A DNA stretch of 64,000 nucleotides, taken from Microbacterium ginsengisoli (GTDB lineage: Bacteria; Actinomycetota; Actinomycetes; Actinomycetales; Microbacteriaceae). Below are positions 53,847 to 63,803 of this stretch, one piece after another. The DNA is taken from assembly GCF_000956535.1 (NCBI RefSeq), contig NZ_JYIY01000080.1, forward strand, positions 124,001-188,000, in the 5' to 3' direction. The first letter of the stretch is position 1, and each line of letters starts with the position of its first letter. The notes beneath the pieces were generated by a model, which saw only the letters and a list, made by a program, of their open reading frames with translations, did no database searches and was not told where the DNA came from. The translations under genes were made by a program, and so were the position numbers.

Positions 53847-55399
53847 GCCGCAGCATCCACGCCGTCGTCGTCGGCAGCGGCATCGCGGGTCTCACCGTCG
53901 CGCGCGACGCCGCCCGCGTGGGGGTGCGGGTCACCCTCGTCACGAAGGACGAGCTGGCCCACGCGAACACCCGATACGCCCAGGGCGGCATCGCGGGCGT
54001 CATGTTCGACGACGACAGCGTCGAGGACCACATCGCCGACACCCTCACCGCCGGCGCGGGCCTCGGCGACCCCGCGGCCGTGCGTGTGCTGGCGACCGAG
54101 GGGCCGGCGCGCATCCGCGAGCTGATCGGGCTCGGCGTCGCCTTCGACCGGGATGCCGCCGGGTCGCTGCGCAAGGGACTCGAAGCCGCGCACTCCTACC
54201 CCCGCGTGCTGCACGCGGGGGGAGACGCGACGGGTGCCGAGATCGAGCGGGCGCTGGTCGCGGCCGTGCGGGCGTCGGGTGTGGAGATCGTCGAGCACGC
54301 GTTCCTCGTGGACCTCGTCGTCGCGCACGGGCGTGTGAGCGGCGTCGAGCTGCAGCAGGGCGATGCCCGCCGCACGATTCACGCCGATGCCGTGGTGCTC
54401 GCGACCGGCGGCGCCGGCCAGCTCTTCGCGCACACCACCAACCCCGTGGTCGCCACGGCCGACGGCATCGCCGCCGCTCTGCGCGCGGGGGCCGCTGTCG
54501 CCGATCTCGAGTTCGTGCAGTTCCACCCGACCGTGCTCGCCACCGGTGACGCGTTCCTCGTGTCGGAGGCCGTGCGCGGCGAGGGCGCGACCCTCATCGA
54601 CCAGGACGGCCGGCGCTTCGCGTTCGATGCGCACCCCGACGGCGAGCTGGCCCCGCGCGACGTCGTCGCCCGGGCGATCGCCGCCCGCATGGCGGCGCAG
54701 GGAGGCGCGCCGGTCGCGCTCGACGCGACCCGGCTGCACGCACCCGGCACGGCCGCCTTCCTCGCCGGACGGTTCCCCACGATCGATGCCGCCGTGCGCG
54801 AGCGCGGCCTCGACTGGGCGCGGGAACCCATCCCGGTGACGCCCGCGGCGCACTACCTCATGGGCGGCGTCGTGACCGACCTCGACGGCCGCACCACCCT
54901 GCCCGGCCTCTACGCCGTCGGCGAGACGGCCCGCACCGGGGTGCACGGCGCGAACCGACTGGCCTCGAACTCGCTGCTCGAGGGCGCCGTCTTCGGCGCG
55001 CGCGCCGCGGCGGCTCTGACCACAGACGCGGATGCCGCGTGGCCCGCGCCGGCACTCCCGGCGGCGCCCGCACCGCTCGAGACCGCCGCGCCCGCCGCCG
55101 ACGCCCCACCGTTCACGCGCGCCGCGCTGCAGGAGCTGCTGTGGCAGCACGCCGGTCTCGTGCGCGACGACCGCGGGCTCGCGCGAGCGGCATCCGTGCT
55201 CGCCGCGTGGTCGCTGCCGCACGCCGCCGCATCGTCGGTCGCCGGATGCGAGGACGAGAACCTGCTGCAGGTCGCCGTCGCGCTCGTCGCGGCTGCGCGT
55301 GCGCGCACTGTCTCGGTCGGGGCGCACTTCCGCGCCGACGCGGACCCGGCCGCAGCGGCGGACGCCGCGGCATCCGTCACCGAGGTCGTCGCATGCTGA
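53843..55399 (+). CDS. nadB: L-aspartate oxidase (right copy)
   Basis: Identical 518-residue mirror copy from GTG 53843, overlapping the nadA stop as GTGA. Confidence 0.93.
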   Translation: MSRSIHAVVVGSGIAGLTVARDAARVGVRVTLVTKDELAHANTRYAQGGIAGVMFDDDSVEDHIADTLTAGAGLGDPAAVRVLATEGPARIRELIGLGVAFDRDAAGSLRKGLEAAHSYPRVLHAGGDATGAEIERALVAAVRASGVEIVEHAFLVDLVVAHGRVSGVELQQGDARRTIHADAVVLATGGAGQLFAHTTNPVVATADGIAAALRAGAAVADLEFVQFHPTVLATGDAFLVSEAVRGEGATLIDQDGRRFAFDAHPDGELAPRDVVARAIAARMAAQGGAPVALDATRLHAPGTAAFLAGRFPTIDAAVRERGLDWAREPIPVTPAAHYLMGGVVTDLDGRTTLPGLYAVGETARTGVHGANRLASNSLLEGAVFGARAAAALTTDADAAWPAPALPAAPAPLETAAPAADAPPFTRAALQELLWQHAGLVRDDRGLARAASVLAAWSLPHAAASSVAGCEDENLLQVAVALVAAARARTVSVGAHFRADADPAAAADAAASVTEVVAC

Positions 55400-56253
55400 C
55401 CGCCCGCACCATCGACCGCATCGTCACGCTTGCGCTCGACGAGGACGCCCCGTGGGGCGACCTCACCAGCGAGACGCTGATCCCCGCCGACGCGGTCGCG
55501 ACAGCCGACCTCGTCGCGCGCGAGGACGGCGTCTTCGCCGGAGGCGAGGTGTTCGCGGCCGCCTTCCGGCTGACCGACCCGGCCATCGAGGTGGGTCTGC
55601 ACGTCGCCGACGGCGGCCGGTTCATCGCCGGACGCCGGCTCGCGACGGTGACCGGGCCGGCGCGGGGCGTGCTCACCGCCGAGCGCATCGGGCTCAACTT
55701 CGCGCAGCGCATGTCGGGCATTGCCACCCTCACCGCACGCTACGTCGACGCGATCGCGGGCACCGGTGCGCGCATCGTCGACACCCGCAAGACGACCCCG
55801 CTGCTGCGTGCGTTCGAGCGCCACGCGGTGGCCGCCGGCGGCGGGCACAACCACCGGTTCTCGCTGTCCGACGCGGTCATGGCCAAGGACAACCATCTGG
55901 GCGTGCTGACCGCGACCGGGGCCGATCTCACCGACGCGCTCCGCGAGGCGATCGCGAGGCTCCCCCACACCGCGCACGTCGAGGTCGAGGTCGACCGCGT
56001 CGACCAGATCGAGGCCGTCGTCGCGGCGGGGATCGGCACGATCATGCTCGACAACTTCACCGTCGACCAGCTGCGCGAGGGTGTCGCCACCGTCGCCGGA
56101 CGGGCGCGGATCGAGGCGTCCGGCGGGGTGAGCCTCGACACCGTGCGGCAGATCGCTGAGACCGGTGTCGACGTCATCTCGGTCGGCGCGCTCACCCACT
56201 CGGCGCGCGCGCTCGACCTCGGGCTCGACCTGCGCATCGACCTCGGGCGATGA
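55393..56253 (+). CDS. nadC: Nicotinate-nucleotide diphosphorylase (right copy)
   Basis: Identical 286-residue mirror copy; overlaps nadB by 7 bases and the desulfurase gene by ATGA. Confidence 0.94.
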   Translation: MLTARTIDRIVTLALDEDAPWGDLTSETLIPADAVATADLVAREDGVFAGGEVFAAAFRLTDPAIEVGLHVADGGRFIAGRRLATVTGPARGVLTAERIGLNFAQRMSGIATLTARYVDAIAGTGARIVDTRKTTPLLRAFERHAVAAGGGHNHRFSLSDAVMAKDNHLGVLTATGADLTDALREAIARLPHTAHVEVEVDRVDQIEAVVAAGIGTIMLDNFTVDQLREGVATVAGRARIEASGGVSLDTVRQIAETGVDVISVGALTHSARALDLGLDLRIDLGR

Positions 56254-57395
56254 GCGGGCTCTACCTCGACAACGCCGCGACCACGCCCGTGCGCCGCGAG
56301 GTGCTCGAGGCCATGGCACCGTTCCTCACGAGCGTGTTCGGCAACCCGTCGAGCCACCACGAGCTCGGCGATGCGGCGGCCCGCGCGCTCGACGACGCGC
56401 GGCGCCGGGTCGCCGCGGTGCTCGGCATGCGCGCGGGCGACATCACGTTCACCTCGGGCGGCACCGAGGGCAACAACCTCGCCCTCAAGGGCATCGCGAT
56501 CGCCGCGGCATCCGCGCGCGGCGCGCGCCACGTGATCACGACTCCCATCGAGCACGAGTCGATCCTCGAGTCGGCGCGCTACCTGCGCCGGGTGCACGGG
56601 TTCGACGTCGACCTGGTGCCGGTCGACGAGACAGGACGCGTCGACCCAGCGGAGCTCACCGCCCTGCTGCGCGACGACACCGCGGTCGTCAGCATCGGGT
56701 ACGCGAACAACGAGATCGGCACCGTGCAGGATGCCGGGGCCCTCGCCGCAGCGACCCGCACGGCGGGCGTACCCCTGCACCTCGACGCCGTGCAGGCCGC
56801 GGGGTGGCTGCCTCTCGCCGGCACGGGCGCCGACGCGCTCGTCATCGCCGGGCACAAGCTCGGTGCGCCGAAGGGAACCGGGGTGGCGGCGATCCGCGGG
56901 CGCGTTCCCGTCGAGCCGCTGCTGCACGGCGGCGGGCAGGAGCGCGGGCGGCGCAGCGGCACCGAGAACGTCGCGGGCGCCGTGGCGATCGCAACCGCCC
57001 TCGAGCTCGCCGAGGCCGAGCGCGAGGCCTCTGCCGCGCGCGTCGCCGCGCTGCGCGACGAGTTCGTCGCCGCCGCCCTCGTGCGGCTGCCGCAGGCGCG
57101 CCTCACCGGCGACCCCGTGCATCGACTGCCCGGCACCGCGAGCTTCACCTTCGCCGGCACGAGCGGCGAGGCAGTGCTGCTCGAGCTCGAACGCCGCGGC
57201 GTCGTCACCTCGAGCGGCTCGGCATGCGCCGCGGGCAGCGACGAGCCCTCGCACGTGCTGCTCGCCCTCGGGGTCGACCCGGTCGTCGCGCAGACCTCCG
57301 TGCGGTTCACGTTCGACCATCACGGTCACATCGACCCCCAATATCTCGCGAACGCGCTCACCTCCGCCGTGGCCGCCGTAGGATCGGCCGGGTGA
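56250..57395 (+). CDS. nadS: Cysteine desulfurase of the NAD operon (right copy)
   Basis: Identical 381-residue mirror copy with K203 and C326; in the same operon order as on the left. Confidence 0.91.
   Translation: MSGLYLDNAATTPVRREVLEAMAPFLTSVFGNPSSHHELGDAAARALDDARRRVAAVLGMRAGDITFTSGGTEGNNLALKGIAIAAASARGARHVITTPIEHESILESARYLRRVHGFDVDLVPVDETGRVDPAELTALLRDDTAVVSIGYANNEIGTVQDAGALAAATRTAGVPLHLDAVQAAGWLPLAGTGADALVIAGHKLGAPKGTGVAAIRGRVPVEPLLHGGGQERGRRSGTENVAGAVAIATALELAEAEREASAARVAALRDEFVAAALVRLPQARLTGDPVHRLPGTASFTFAGTSGEAVLLELERRGVVTSSGSACAAGSDEPSHVLLALGVDPVVAQTSVRFTFDHHGHIDPQYLANALTSAVAAVGSAG
57379..57384 (+). promoter_or_regulatory. -10 element for the glycosyltransferase (right copy)
   Basis: TAGGAT, 7 bases before GTG 57392, inside the desulfurase 3' end. 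Confidence 0.4.
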
Positions 57396-58336
57396 GTTCC
57401 CCGGCGGTGACCGTCATCGTTCCCGGTTTCGACGTCGCCGCCTACGCCGATGAGGCGCTGGCCTCGCTGCGTGCGCAGACCCGAGACGACTGGCGTGCGG
57501 TGCTCGTCGACGACGGCTCGAGCGATGCGACCGGGGCGATCTACGCGGCGGCCGCGGCATCCGACCATCGCTTCGAGGTGATCACGCACCACCGTCAGCG
57601 CGGCCTCGCCGCCGCGCGCAACACCGGTCTCGACGCCGTCACGACGCCGTACGTCGCCTTCCTCGACTCCGACGACCGCTACACCCCCGCAGCCCTCGAG
57701 ACGATGCTCGGCACGCTCGAGGAATCCGGCAGCGATCTCGCGATCGGCGCCTACGTGCGCCTGCGCCCGCAACCCGGCGGCGGGTATGCGAGCGGACCCG
57801 TGCAGCCCTGGGTGAGCGCCGCGACCGCGCCCGCCCGCCGCGGCGTGACGCTCGCGGAGCACCCCGAGGCATCCGGCAACATCGTGGCCTGGTCGAAAGT
57901 GTCCCGCGCCGACTTCTGGCAACGCACCGGGCTGCGCTTTCCTGAGGGACGCCTCTACGAGGACCAGCAGGTCGCGCAGCGCATGTACACGCTCGCCCGC
58001 GCATTCGACACGGTTCCCGACGTGATCGTGGAGTGGCGCGAGCGGGCCGACGGAACCTCCATCACCCAGCACGAGAGCACGCTCGGGGTGCTGCGGGACT
58101 GCCTCGACGCGATGGCCGCGGGGCTGGCCGTGCTCGACGACGCGGGTCAGCACGCCGCCGCCGACGCCCGCGTGCGACTGATGCTCACGATGGATGTGCC
58201 GCGTCTCGCGCGCATCGCCGAGACGCATCCGGATGCCGCCTACCGCCGCGCCCTCGGAGAGTTCACCCGTGCGCTCACCGCGCGCAGCAGCGAGCGCGAG
58301 GACGGCCGCGAGGCATCCGTCGCCGCGACCTGGTGA
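57392..58336 (+). CDS. Family 2 glycosyltransferase (right copy)
   Basis: Identical 314-residue mirror copy, coupled by GTGA to the desulfurase and convergent with the ABC exporter. Confidence 0.87.
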   Translation: MSSPAVTVIVPGFDVAAYADEALASLRAQTRDDWRAVLVDDGSSDATGAIYAAAAASDHRFEVITHHRQRGLAAARNTGLDAVTTPYVAFLDSDDRYTPAALETMLGTLEESGSDLAIGAYVRLRPQPGGGYASGPVQPWVSAATAPARRGVTLAEHPEASGNIVAWSKVSRADFWQRTGLRFPEGRLYEDQQVAQRMYTLARAFDTVPDVIVEWRERADGTSITQHESTLGVLRDCLDAMAAGLAVLDDAGQHAAADARVRLMLTMDVPRLARIAETHPDAAYRRALGEFTRALTARSSEREDGREASVAATW

Positions 58337-58339
58337 CGC

Positions 58340-60280
58340 TCAGACGGGCCTGTCCGCGTCGAGGTCGGTGACCGCCGCGAGCTGCTGGGCGGCGAGCGCC
58401 GCGTAGAGCCCACCGGCCGCGAGCAGCGACTCGTGCGTGCCCGACTCCACGATGCGACCGCGCTCGACCACGTGGATGACGTCGGAGGCGATGACCGTCG
58501 ACAGCCGGTGCGCGACGGTGATGGTCGTGCGCCCGCGCGCCGCGGTGTCGAGGGCCTCCTGCACGATGCGCTCGGACACCGTGTCGAGTGCCGAGGTGGC
58601 CTCGTCGAGCAGCAGCACCGGCGGATCCTTCAGCAGCACGCGCGCGATCGCGATGCGCTGCTTCTCACCGCCCGACAGCCGGTACCCGCGTTCGCCCACG
58701 ACGGTGTCGTAGCCGTGCTCGAAGCCCTCGATGACGTGATGGATGTTGGCCGCGCGGCAGGCCGCCTCGAGCTCGGCGTCGGTCGCCTCCGGCTTCGCGT
58801 AGCGAAGGTTGTCACGGATGGTCGCGTGGAAGAGGTACGTCTCCTGCGACACGATGCCGATGTCGTCGATGATCGCGGCGTGCCGCAGGTCGCGCACGTC
58901 GGCGCCCGCGAACCGCACCGTGCCACCCGTGGCCTCGTAGAGCCGCGGCGTGAGGTAGAGGATCGTGGTCTTGCCGGCCCCCGACGGCCCGACGAATGCG
59001 ACGTGCTGGCCGGGCTCGACGGTGAACGAGACGTCGTCGAGCGTCGGGCGCGCTTCGCTCGACGAGTCGGGGTAGCGGAACGACACCCCCTCGAAGCGCA
59101 CCTCGCCGCGCGGGCCCGGCGCCTCCGCGACGCCGATCGCCCCCGGCCGGTCGCGGATCGCGGGCGTGAGGTCGAGGTACTCGAAGATGCGCGCGAACAC
59201 CGCGCCCGAGGTCTGCAGGTCGAGGGTCACGCGCATGAGGCCCATGAGCGGCTGCAGCAGCCGGGCCTGCACGGTGGCGAACGCGACGATGGTGCCCGCC
59301 GTGATCGTGTCGGCCCCGCCGCCGATCAGAAGGCCCGCGACCAGGTAGATGACGGCCGGCACGCTCGCCATGATGACGCCGACGAGCGAGAAGAAGCCCT
59401 GTCCGCTCATCGCCTGTCGCACCTGCAGGCGCACCTGGTTGGCGTTCTCCTCGCGGAAGCGCCCCAGCTCGTCGCCCTGACGGTTGAACGACTTCGAGAG
59501 CAGGATGCCGCTCACACTCAGGCTCTCCTGCGTGATGGCGGTCAGCTCCGAGAGCGACTCCTGCGTCTGGCCGGCGATGCGCGCGCGCACCTGGCCGACC
59601 CGCCGCTGCACGACGGCCAGCACCGGCATCAGGACGACCGCGATCACCGTCAGGCGCGGGTCGATCAGCACCATCGCGACGATGGAGGCGACCACCGTCA
59701 CCGTATTGCCGAGCACGCTCGTCACGGTGTTGGTGAGCACCGACGACACGGCGCCGACGTCGTTCTGCAGACGCGACTGGATGACGCCCGTCTTGGTGCG
59801 GGTGAAGAAGGCCAACTCCATGGCCTGCAGGTGGTCGAACATGCGCACGCGCAGGTCGCCGGTGACGGCGTTTCCGACGGTGGCGGTGAGCCACGTCTGC
59901 CAGAAGTTCAGCGCCGCCGAGAGCAGGAAGAGCGCGACAGTGATCGAGACGAGCTCGACGAGCAACGGGATGCGGGGTCCGCCTCCGGAGGTCGGGAACA
60001 GGGCGTCGTCGAAGATGCGCTGCACGATCAGCGGCGGGATGACCGCGACGGCCGCACCGAGCAGCACGGCGACGATCGTGAGTGCCAGGCGCGCGCGATA
60101 CGGCCGGAACAGCTCGGCGACCCGGCGCCCGAGGTGGGCGATCTTCGGCGCCGACGCGTTGGCCCTGCGCTGCGCGTCCTGGTCGACCCCGCGGAAGCCC
60201 GCCGGCCGCGGGCCCATGCCGGTGGCCATCCCCATGCCCATGCCGCCGCCACCGCCTCCGTGGCCCATACCCATCGCCAT
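58340..60280 (-). CDS. ABC transporter with fused membrane and ATPase domains (right copy)
   Basis: Identical 646-residue mirror copy, including the Gly/Met-rich N-terminus and all ATPase motifs. Confidence 0.91.
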   Translation of the reverse strand: MAMGMGHGGGGGGMGMGMATGMGPRPAGFRGVDQDAQRRANASAPKIAHLGRRVAELFRPYRARLALTIVAVLLGAAVAVIPPLIVQRIFDDALFPTSGGGPRIPLLVELVSITVALFLLSAALNFWQTWLTATVGNAVTGDLRVRMFDHLQAMELAFFTRTKTGVIQSRLQNDVGAVSSVLTNTVTSVLGNTVTVVASIVAMVLIDPRLTVIAVVLMPVLAVVQRRVGQVRARIAGQTQESLSELTAITQESLSVSGILLSKSFNRQGDELGRFREENANQVRLQVRQAMSGQGFFSLVGVIMASVPAVIYLVAGLLIGGGADTITAGTIVAFATVQARLLQPLMGLMRVTLDLQTSGAVFARIFEYLDLTPAIRDRPGAIGVAEAPGPRGEVRFEGVSFRYPDSSSEARPTLDDVSFTVEPGQHVAFVGPSGAGKTTILYLTPRLYEATGGTVRFAGADVRDLRHAAIIDDIGIVSQETYLFHATIRDNLRYAKPEATDAELEAACRAANIHHVIEGFEHGYDTVVGERGYRLSGGEKQRIAIARVLLKDPPVLLLDEATSALDTVSERIVQEALDTAARGRTTITVAHRLSTVIASDVIHVVERGRIVESGTHESLLAAGGLYAALAAQQLAAVTDLDADRPV

Positions 60281-60287
60281 CAGCGGG

Positions 60288-60929
60288 TCACCCGAGGCTC
60301 GAGACGAGGTTGATGACCGTCGCGAGGATCACGGCGCCGAAGAGGTAGGCGAGCATGGTCTGCGCGATCACGATGCGCCGCACCTCGTTGGTCGTCACGT
60401 TGGTGTCGGCGACCTGGTAGGTCATGCCGAGCCCGAAGGCGAAGTACGCGAAGTCGGTGTACATCGGCGGCTCCTCCTGATTGAACTGGATGCCGCCGAT
60501 CGGCTCGGTGTAGTAGACGTGCGCGACCCGCAGCATGTAGTCCACCTGGATGAGCAGCCAGGATGCCGCGACGCTGACGACGCTGATGCCGGCAAGGGCC
60601 AACGCCTCCCACCCGCTGGCATTGCGTGCCTCGACCACGACCACGCCGACGGCGCCCAGGCTGACGAGGCTGCCGACGACGGCGATCAGCCGGGCCGTGC
60701 GTCGACCCGGGTCCTCGGCCGTCGCGTGCGCTCGGGTGTCCGCGGCATCCATCGACCACGTCGCGACCAGCACCCAGGTCGTCTGCACGATGGCGAGCAC
60801 CGCCCAGGCCGAGAGGATGCCGGCCGCCCACCCCTGCAACAGGCCCACGACGATCCCTCCCGCCAGGCCCGCGACGATCGACACGACCGCCCGCACCCGC
60901 ACCGAGGCGAGCTGTCGTGAATCTGCCAT
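60288..60929 (-). CDS. DUF1345 family membrane protein (right copy)
   Basis: Identical 213-residue mirror copy, 7 bases upstream of the ABC exporter start. Confidence 0.89.
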   Translation of the reverse strand: MADSRQLASVRVRAVVSIVAGLAGGIVVGLLQGWAAGILSAWAVLAIVQTTWVLVATWSMDAADTRAHATAEDPGRRTARLIAVVGSLVSLGAVGVVVVEARNASGWEALALAGISVVSVAASWLLIQVDYMLRVAHVYYTEPIGGIQFNQEEPPMYTDFAYFAFGLGMTYQVADTNVTTNEVRRIVIAQTMLAYLFGAVILATVINLVSSLG

Positions 60930-61048
60930 GCACTCATCGTGCCACCAGTCGGGAATGGGATGTCTGTGACCACCGTTACGCTCATCACACGCCCGTCGCA
61001 CTCTCGACGATGACGTCCCCGCCCACAGCCCCGAGACGAGGAACGCCC

Positions 61049-62515
61049 ATGGCATCCACCGACACCATCCCCTCCGCACCGGCATCCATTACGCCTCAGG
61101 CGCAGCGCGTCATCTGGCTGCTCCTGGGTGCCGCGTTCGTGGCGATCCTCAACGAGACCACGATGGGCGTGGCGATCGACCACCTCATCGACGACCTCTC
61201 GATCACGGCGTCCGCCGCACAGTGGCTGACGACCGCCTTCATGCTCACGATGGCCGTGGTCATCCCGATCACCGGCTTCCTGCTGCGCCGTCTGACGACA
61301 CGTGTGATCTTCGTGACGGCGATGAGTCTCTTCTCGCTCGGCACCCTGGTCGCCTTCCTCGCTCCCGGTTTCGAGGTGCTGCTGGTCGCACGCGTCATTC
61401 AGGCGTCCGGCACGGCGATCATGATGCCGCTGCTCATGACGACGCTCATGACCGTCGTGCCGGCGCACGAGCGCGGTCGCATGATGGGTCGCGTCAGCAT
61501 CGTCATGGCGCTTGCGCCCGCCCTCGGCCCGACTCTGGCTGGAGTCATCCTCGACACGCTCGGCTGGCGCTGGATCTTCGGCGTCGTGCTGCCGATCGCG
61601 ATCGTCGCACTCGTCGTCGGCGCGCTGTGGATCCGCAACGTCGGCGAGCAGTCGCACGCCCGCATCGACGCCCTGTCTGTCGTGCTGTCGGCGTTCGGCT
61701 TCGGCGGCCTCGTCTACGGCCTCAGCCAGATCGGCGGCGAGGGCGGGGCGGCATCGAGCCCGTCGGCCACCCTGTGGATCTCGCTGATCGTCGGCGTCGT
61801 GGCGCTCACGCTGCTCGTGCTGCGCCAGCTGCGTCTGCAGCGCGACGATCGGGCTCTGCTCGACCTGCGCGTCTTCAGCTACCGCAACTTCACGATCTCG
61901 CTCCTGCAGTTCACGATCCTCTCCTTCGCGTTCTTCGGCGCGATCACGGTGCTGCCGCTCTACCTGCAGCGCGCCGTCGGCGCCGATGCGCTCACCACGG
62001 GACTCCTGCTGCTGCCGGGCTCCTTGCTGATGGGACTCACCGGTCCGCTGATCGGCGCGATCTACGACAAGTGGGGCACCCGCGTTCTGCTGATCCCGGG
62101 CGCGCTGATCGTGATCGCCGTGCTGTGGGGCCTGACCTTCGTCGACGCGAACACCTCCATCTGGGTGCTGCTGCCCATCATCACGGTGATGTTCGTCGGC
62201 CTCGCACTGTCGTTCCCGCCGCTGTTCACCGCGTCGCTCGGGTCTCTCCCGCCGCACCTCTACGCCTATGGCAGTGCGATCCTCTCGACCGTGCAGCAGG
62301 TCGCCGGCGCCGCGGGTGTCGCGGTGCTGGTCACCCTGATGGCGACGTCCACCGCGAACGCGTCGGCCAACGGAGCATCGCCGAACGAGGCGTGGGCGTC
62401 GGGCACGCACACGGCGTTTGTCTTCGCGGCGGTGGTGTCGATTCTCACGATCGTGGGCGCGCTTATGGTGCGCAAGCCGGCCGACACGATCGAGATGCCG
62501 GGCGTCGGGCACTGA
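61049..62515 (+). CDS. DHA2-type major facilitator efflux pump (right copy)
   Basis: Identical 488-residue mirror copy from ATG 61049 with the same upstream GAGG. Confidence 0.89.
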   Translation: MASTDTIPSAPASITPQAQRVIWLLLGAAFVAILNETTMGVAIDHLIDDLSITASAAQWLTTAFMLTMAVVIPITGFLLRRLTTRVIFVTAMSLFSLGTLVAFLAPGFEVLLVARVIQASGTAIMMPLLMTTLMTVVPAHERGRMMGRVSIVMALAPALGPTLAGVILDTLGWRWIFGVVLPIAIVALVVGALWIRNVGEQSHARIDALSVVLSAFGFGGLVYGLSQIGGEGGAASSPSATLWISLIVGVVALTLLVLRQLRLQRDDRALLDLRVFSYRNFTISLLQFTILSFAFFGAITVLPLYLQRAVGADALTTGLLLLPGSLLMGLTGPLIGAIYDKWGTRVLLIPGALIVIAVLWGLTFVDANTSIWVLLPIITVMFVGLALSFPPLFTASLGSLPPHLYAYGSAILSTVQQVAGAAGVAVLVTLMATSTANASANGASPNEAWASGTHTAFVFAAVVSILTIVGALMVRKPADTIEMPGVGH

Positions 62516-62533
62516 CCTGCGAGTGATCGCACA

Positions 62534-62563
62534 GATGCCGACCCGGGTCACCGGGTCGGCATC
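62534..62563. terminator. Bidirectional terminator (right copy)
   Basis: Mirror of the 13-bp stem between the efflux pump and the Cys-tailed peptide gene. Confidence 0.88.
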
Positions 62564-62577
62564 GTCGTTCGGCGGTC

Positions 62578-62709
62578 TCAGCCGATGCTGCAGGAGCCAC
62601 CGCAGCACGAAGGGGCTGCGTCGGCGTCGCCGAGAAGACTGAGGAACTGCGGCCCGGGGGTCGCGGCATCCGTCCCGGTGTCGTCAGAAGACGTCTGCGT
62701 CGTGGACAT
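62578..62709 (-). CDS. 43-residue peptide with Cys-rich tail (right copy)
   Basis: Identical mirror copy ending in CCGGSCSIG, with the TACGAT element preserved at 62716-62721. Confidence 0.58.
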   Translation of the reverse strand: MSTTQTSSDDTGTDAATPGPQFLSLLGDADAAPSCCGGSCSIG

Positions 62710-62715
62710 CGCTCC

Positions 62716-62721
62716 ATCGTA
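62716..62721 (-). promoter_or_regulatory. -10 element for the 43-residue peptide gene (right copy)
   Basis: TACGAT on the minus strand, 6 bases before ATG 62709. Confidence 0.5.
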
Positions 62722-62747
62722 CGACTGTTGCGGGCCTCGGGCTCCGC

Positions 62748-63128
62748 TCACACGAGCGCGCCGAGCACCGCGCCGAGCGCCGCGCCCGCGACGCAGGCGA
62801 CCAATTGGCCGAACGCTGCCGCGAGGCTCCATCCCCATCGACGCTGCTGCGCGAGGCGCACTGTCTCGAAGCTCGCCGTGCTGAACGTCGTGTAGCCCCC
62901 GAGAAGCCCGGTGCCGCCGATCATGCTCACCTCGACCGGCAGGACGCGCCCTGCGGCGGCCGCCACGACGAACCCGAGCACGAACGAGCCCGTGACGTTG
63001 ATGACAGACGTGCCGAGCGGATAGGGATGCCGCCACCGTGCCTTGACCGCGCCGTCGACGACGAAACGCAGCGCCGCTCCGACGCCTCCGGCAGCCATCG
63101 TCGCGACCCACAGCCAAATGACGGTCAT
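62748..63128 (-). CDS. crcB: Fluoride ion channel subunit CrcB/Fluc (second of pair, right copy)
   Basis: Identical 126-residue mirror copy, start overlapping the first subunit's stop as ATGA. Confidence 0.92.
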   Translation of the reverse strand: MTVIWLWVATMAAGGVGAALRFVVDGAVKARWRHPYPLGTSVINVTGSFVLGFVVAAAAGRVLPVEVSMIGGTGLLGGYTTFSTASFETVRLAQQRRWGWSLAAAFGQLVACVAGAALGAVLGALV

Positions 63129-63607
63129 GCGCGGGCCCTCCGCATGATCGCCGCCCCCGCGGCGATGCCGAGGATCGACGCGGCGCCACCCACCACGACC
63201 GTCACTGCGCCATAGACGAGGCTCGCGGTCAGATCGGTGTGCAGCAGCCCCTCGGCACCGACGGCGAAGGTGCTGTAGGTCGTGTAGCCGCCCAGCACGC
63301 CCGTGCCGACGAAGAGACGGATGCCGCGCCGCACCCCCGTGTCGTCGCCGCGACGCACGAGCACCTCGAGCAGCAGTCCCAGCACGAAGGCACCGGTCAC
63401 GTTGATGACGAGAATGCCGAAGGGGATGCCCCACTCCACCGGGATGGCGGCGGACACGACGAGGCGGACCCCCGTGCCGATCGCGCCGCCGAGCGCCACC
63501 AGACCGACCGCGGCGGGGCGCAGGTGAAGCGGCCTCGGGACGACCTCGATGTCGTCGGTGTCGGGATCGAGCGGAAGCTCGCTGTGGCTGTCGCGCTGCG
63601 AACTCAC
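63125..63607 (-). CDS. crcB: Fluoride ion channel subunit CrcB/Fluc (first of pair, right copy)
   Basis: Identical 160-residue mirror copy from GTG 63607. Confidence 0.91.
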   Translation of the reverse strand: MSSQRDSHSELPLDPDTDDIEVVPRPLHLRPAAVGLVALGGAIGTGVRLVVSAAIPVEWGIPFGILVINVTGAFVLGLLLEVLVRRGDDTGVRRGIRLFVGTGVLGGYTTYSTFAVGAEGLLHTDLTASLVYGAVTVVVGGAASILGIAAGAAIMRRARA

Positions 63608-63688
63608 TCGCCCTCCGGTTCCCGGCCGGACGGCCGATCCGCCCAATCTACGCCCGTCACCACCGCCCCTCGCGCACGAACCTCGGCC

Positions 63689-63713
63689 GCAACATGCGGC
63701 AACGGCATGCAAC
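63689..63713. promoter_or_regulatory. Three GCAAC repeats with a 10-base period (right copy)
   Basis: GCAAC at 63689-63693, 63699-63703 and 63709-63713, about 90 bases upstream of the dehydrogenase start on its coding strand. Mirror of the left site. Confidence 0.45.
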
Positions 63714-63803
63714 GGGCCCCGGCGTAGCGTCGACAGCGCGACGGGGATCACGGAACCTCGGAAGGGGTCCGGGGCCGTTCCCCGACACGAAGGAGTGATG
63801 ACG

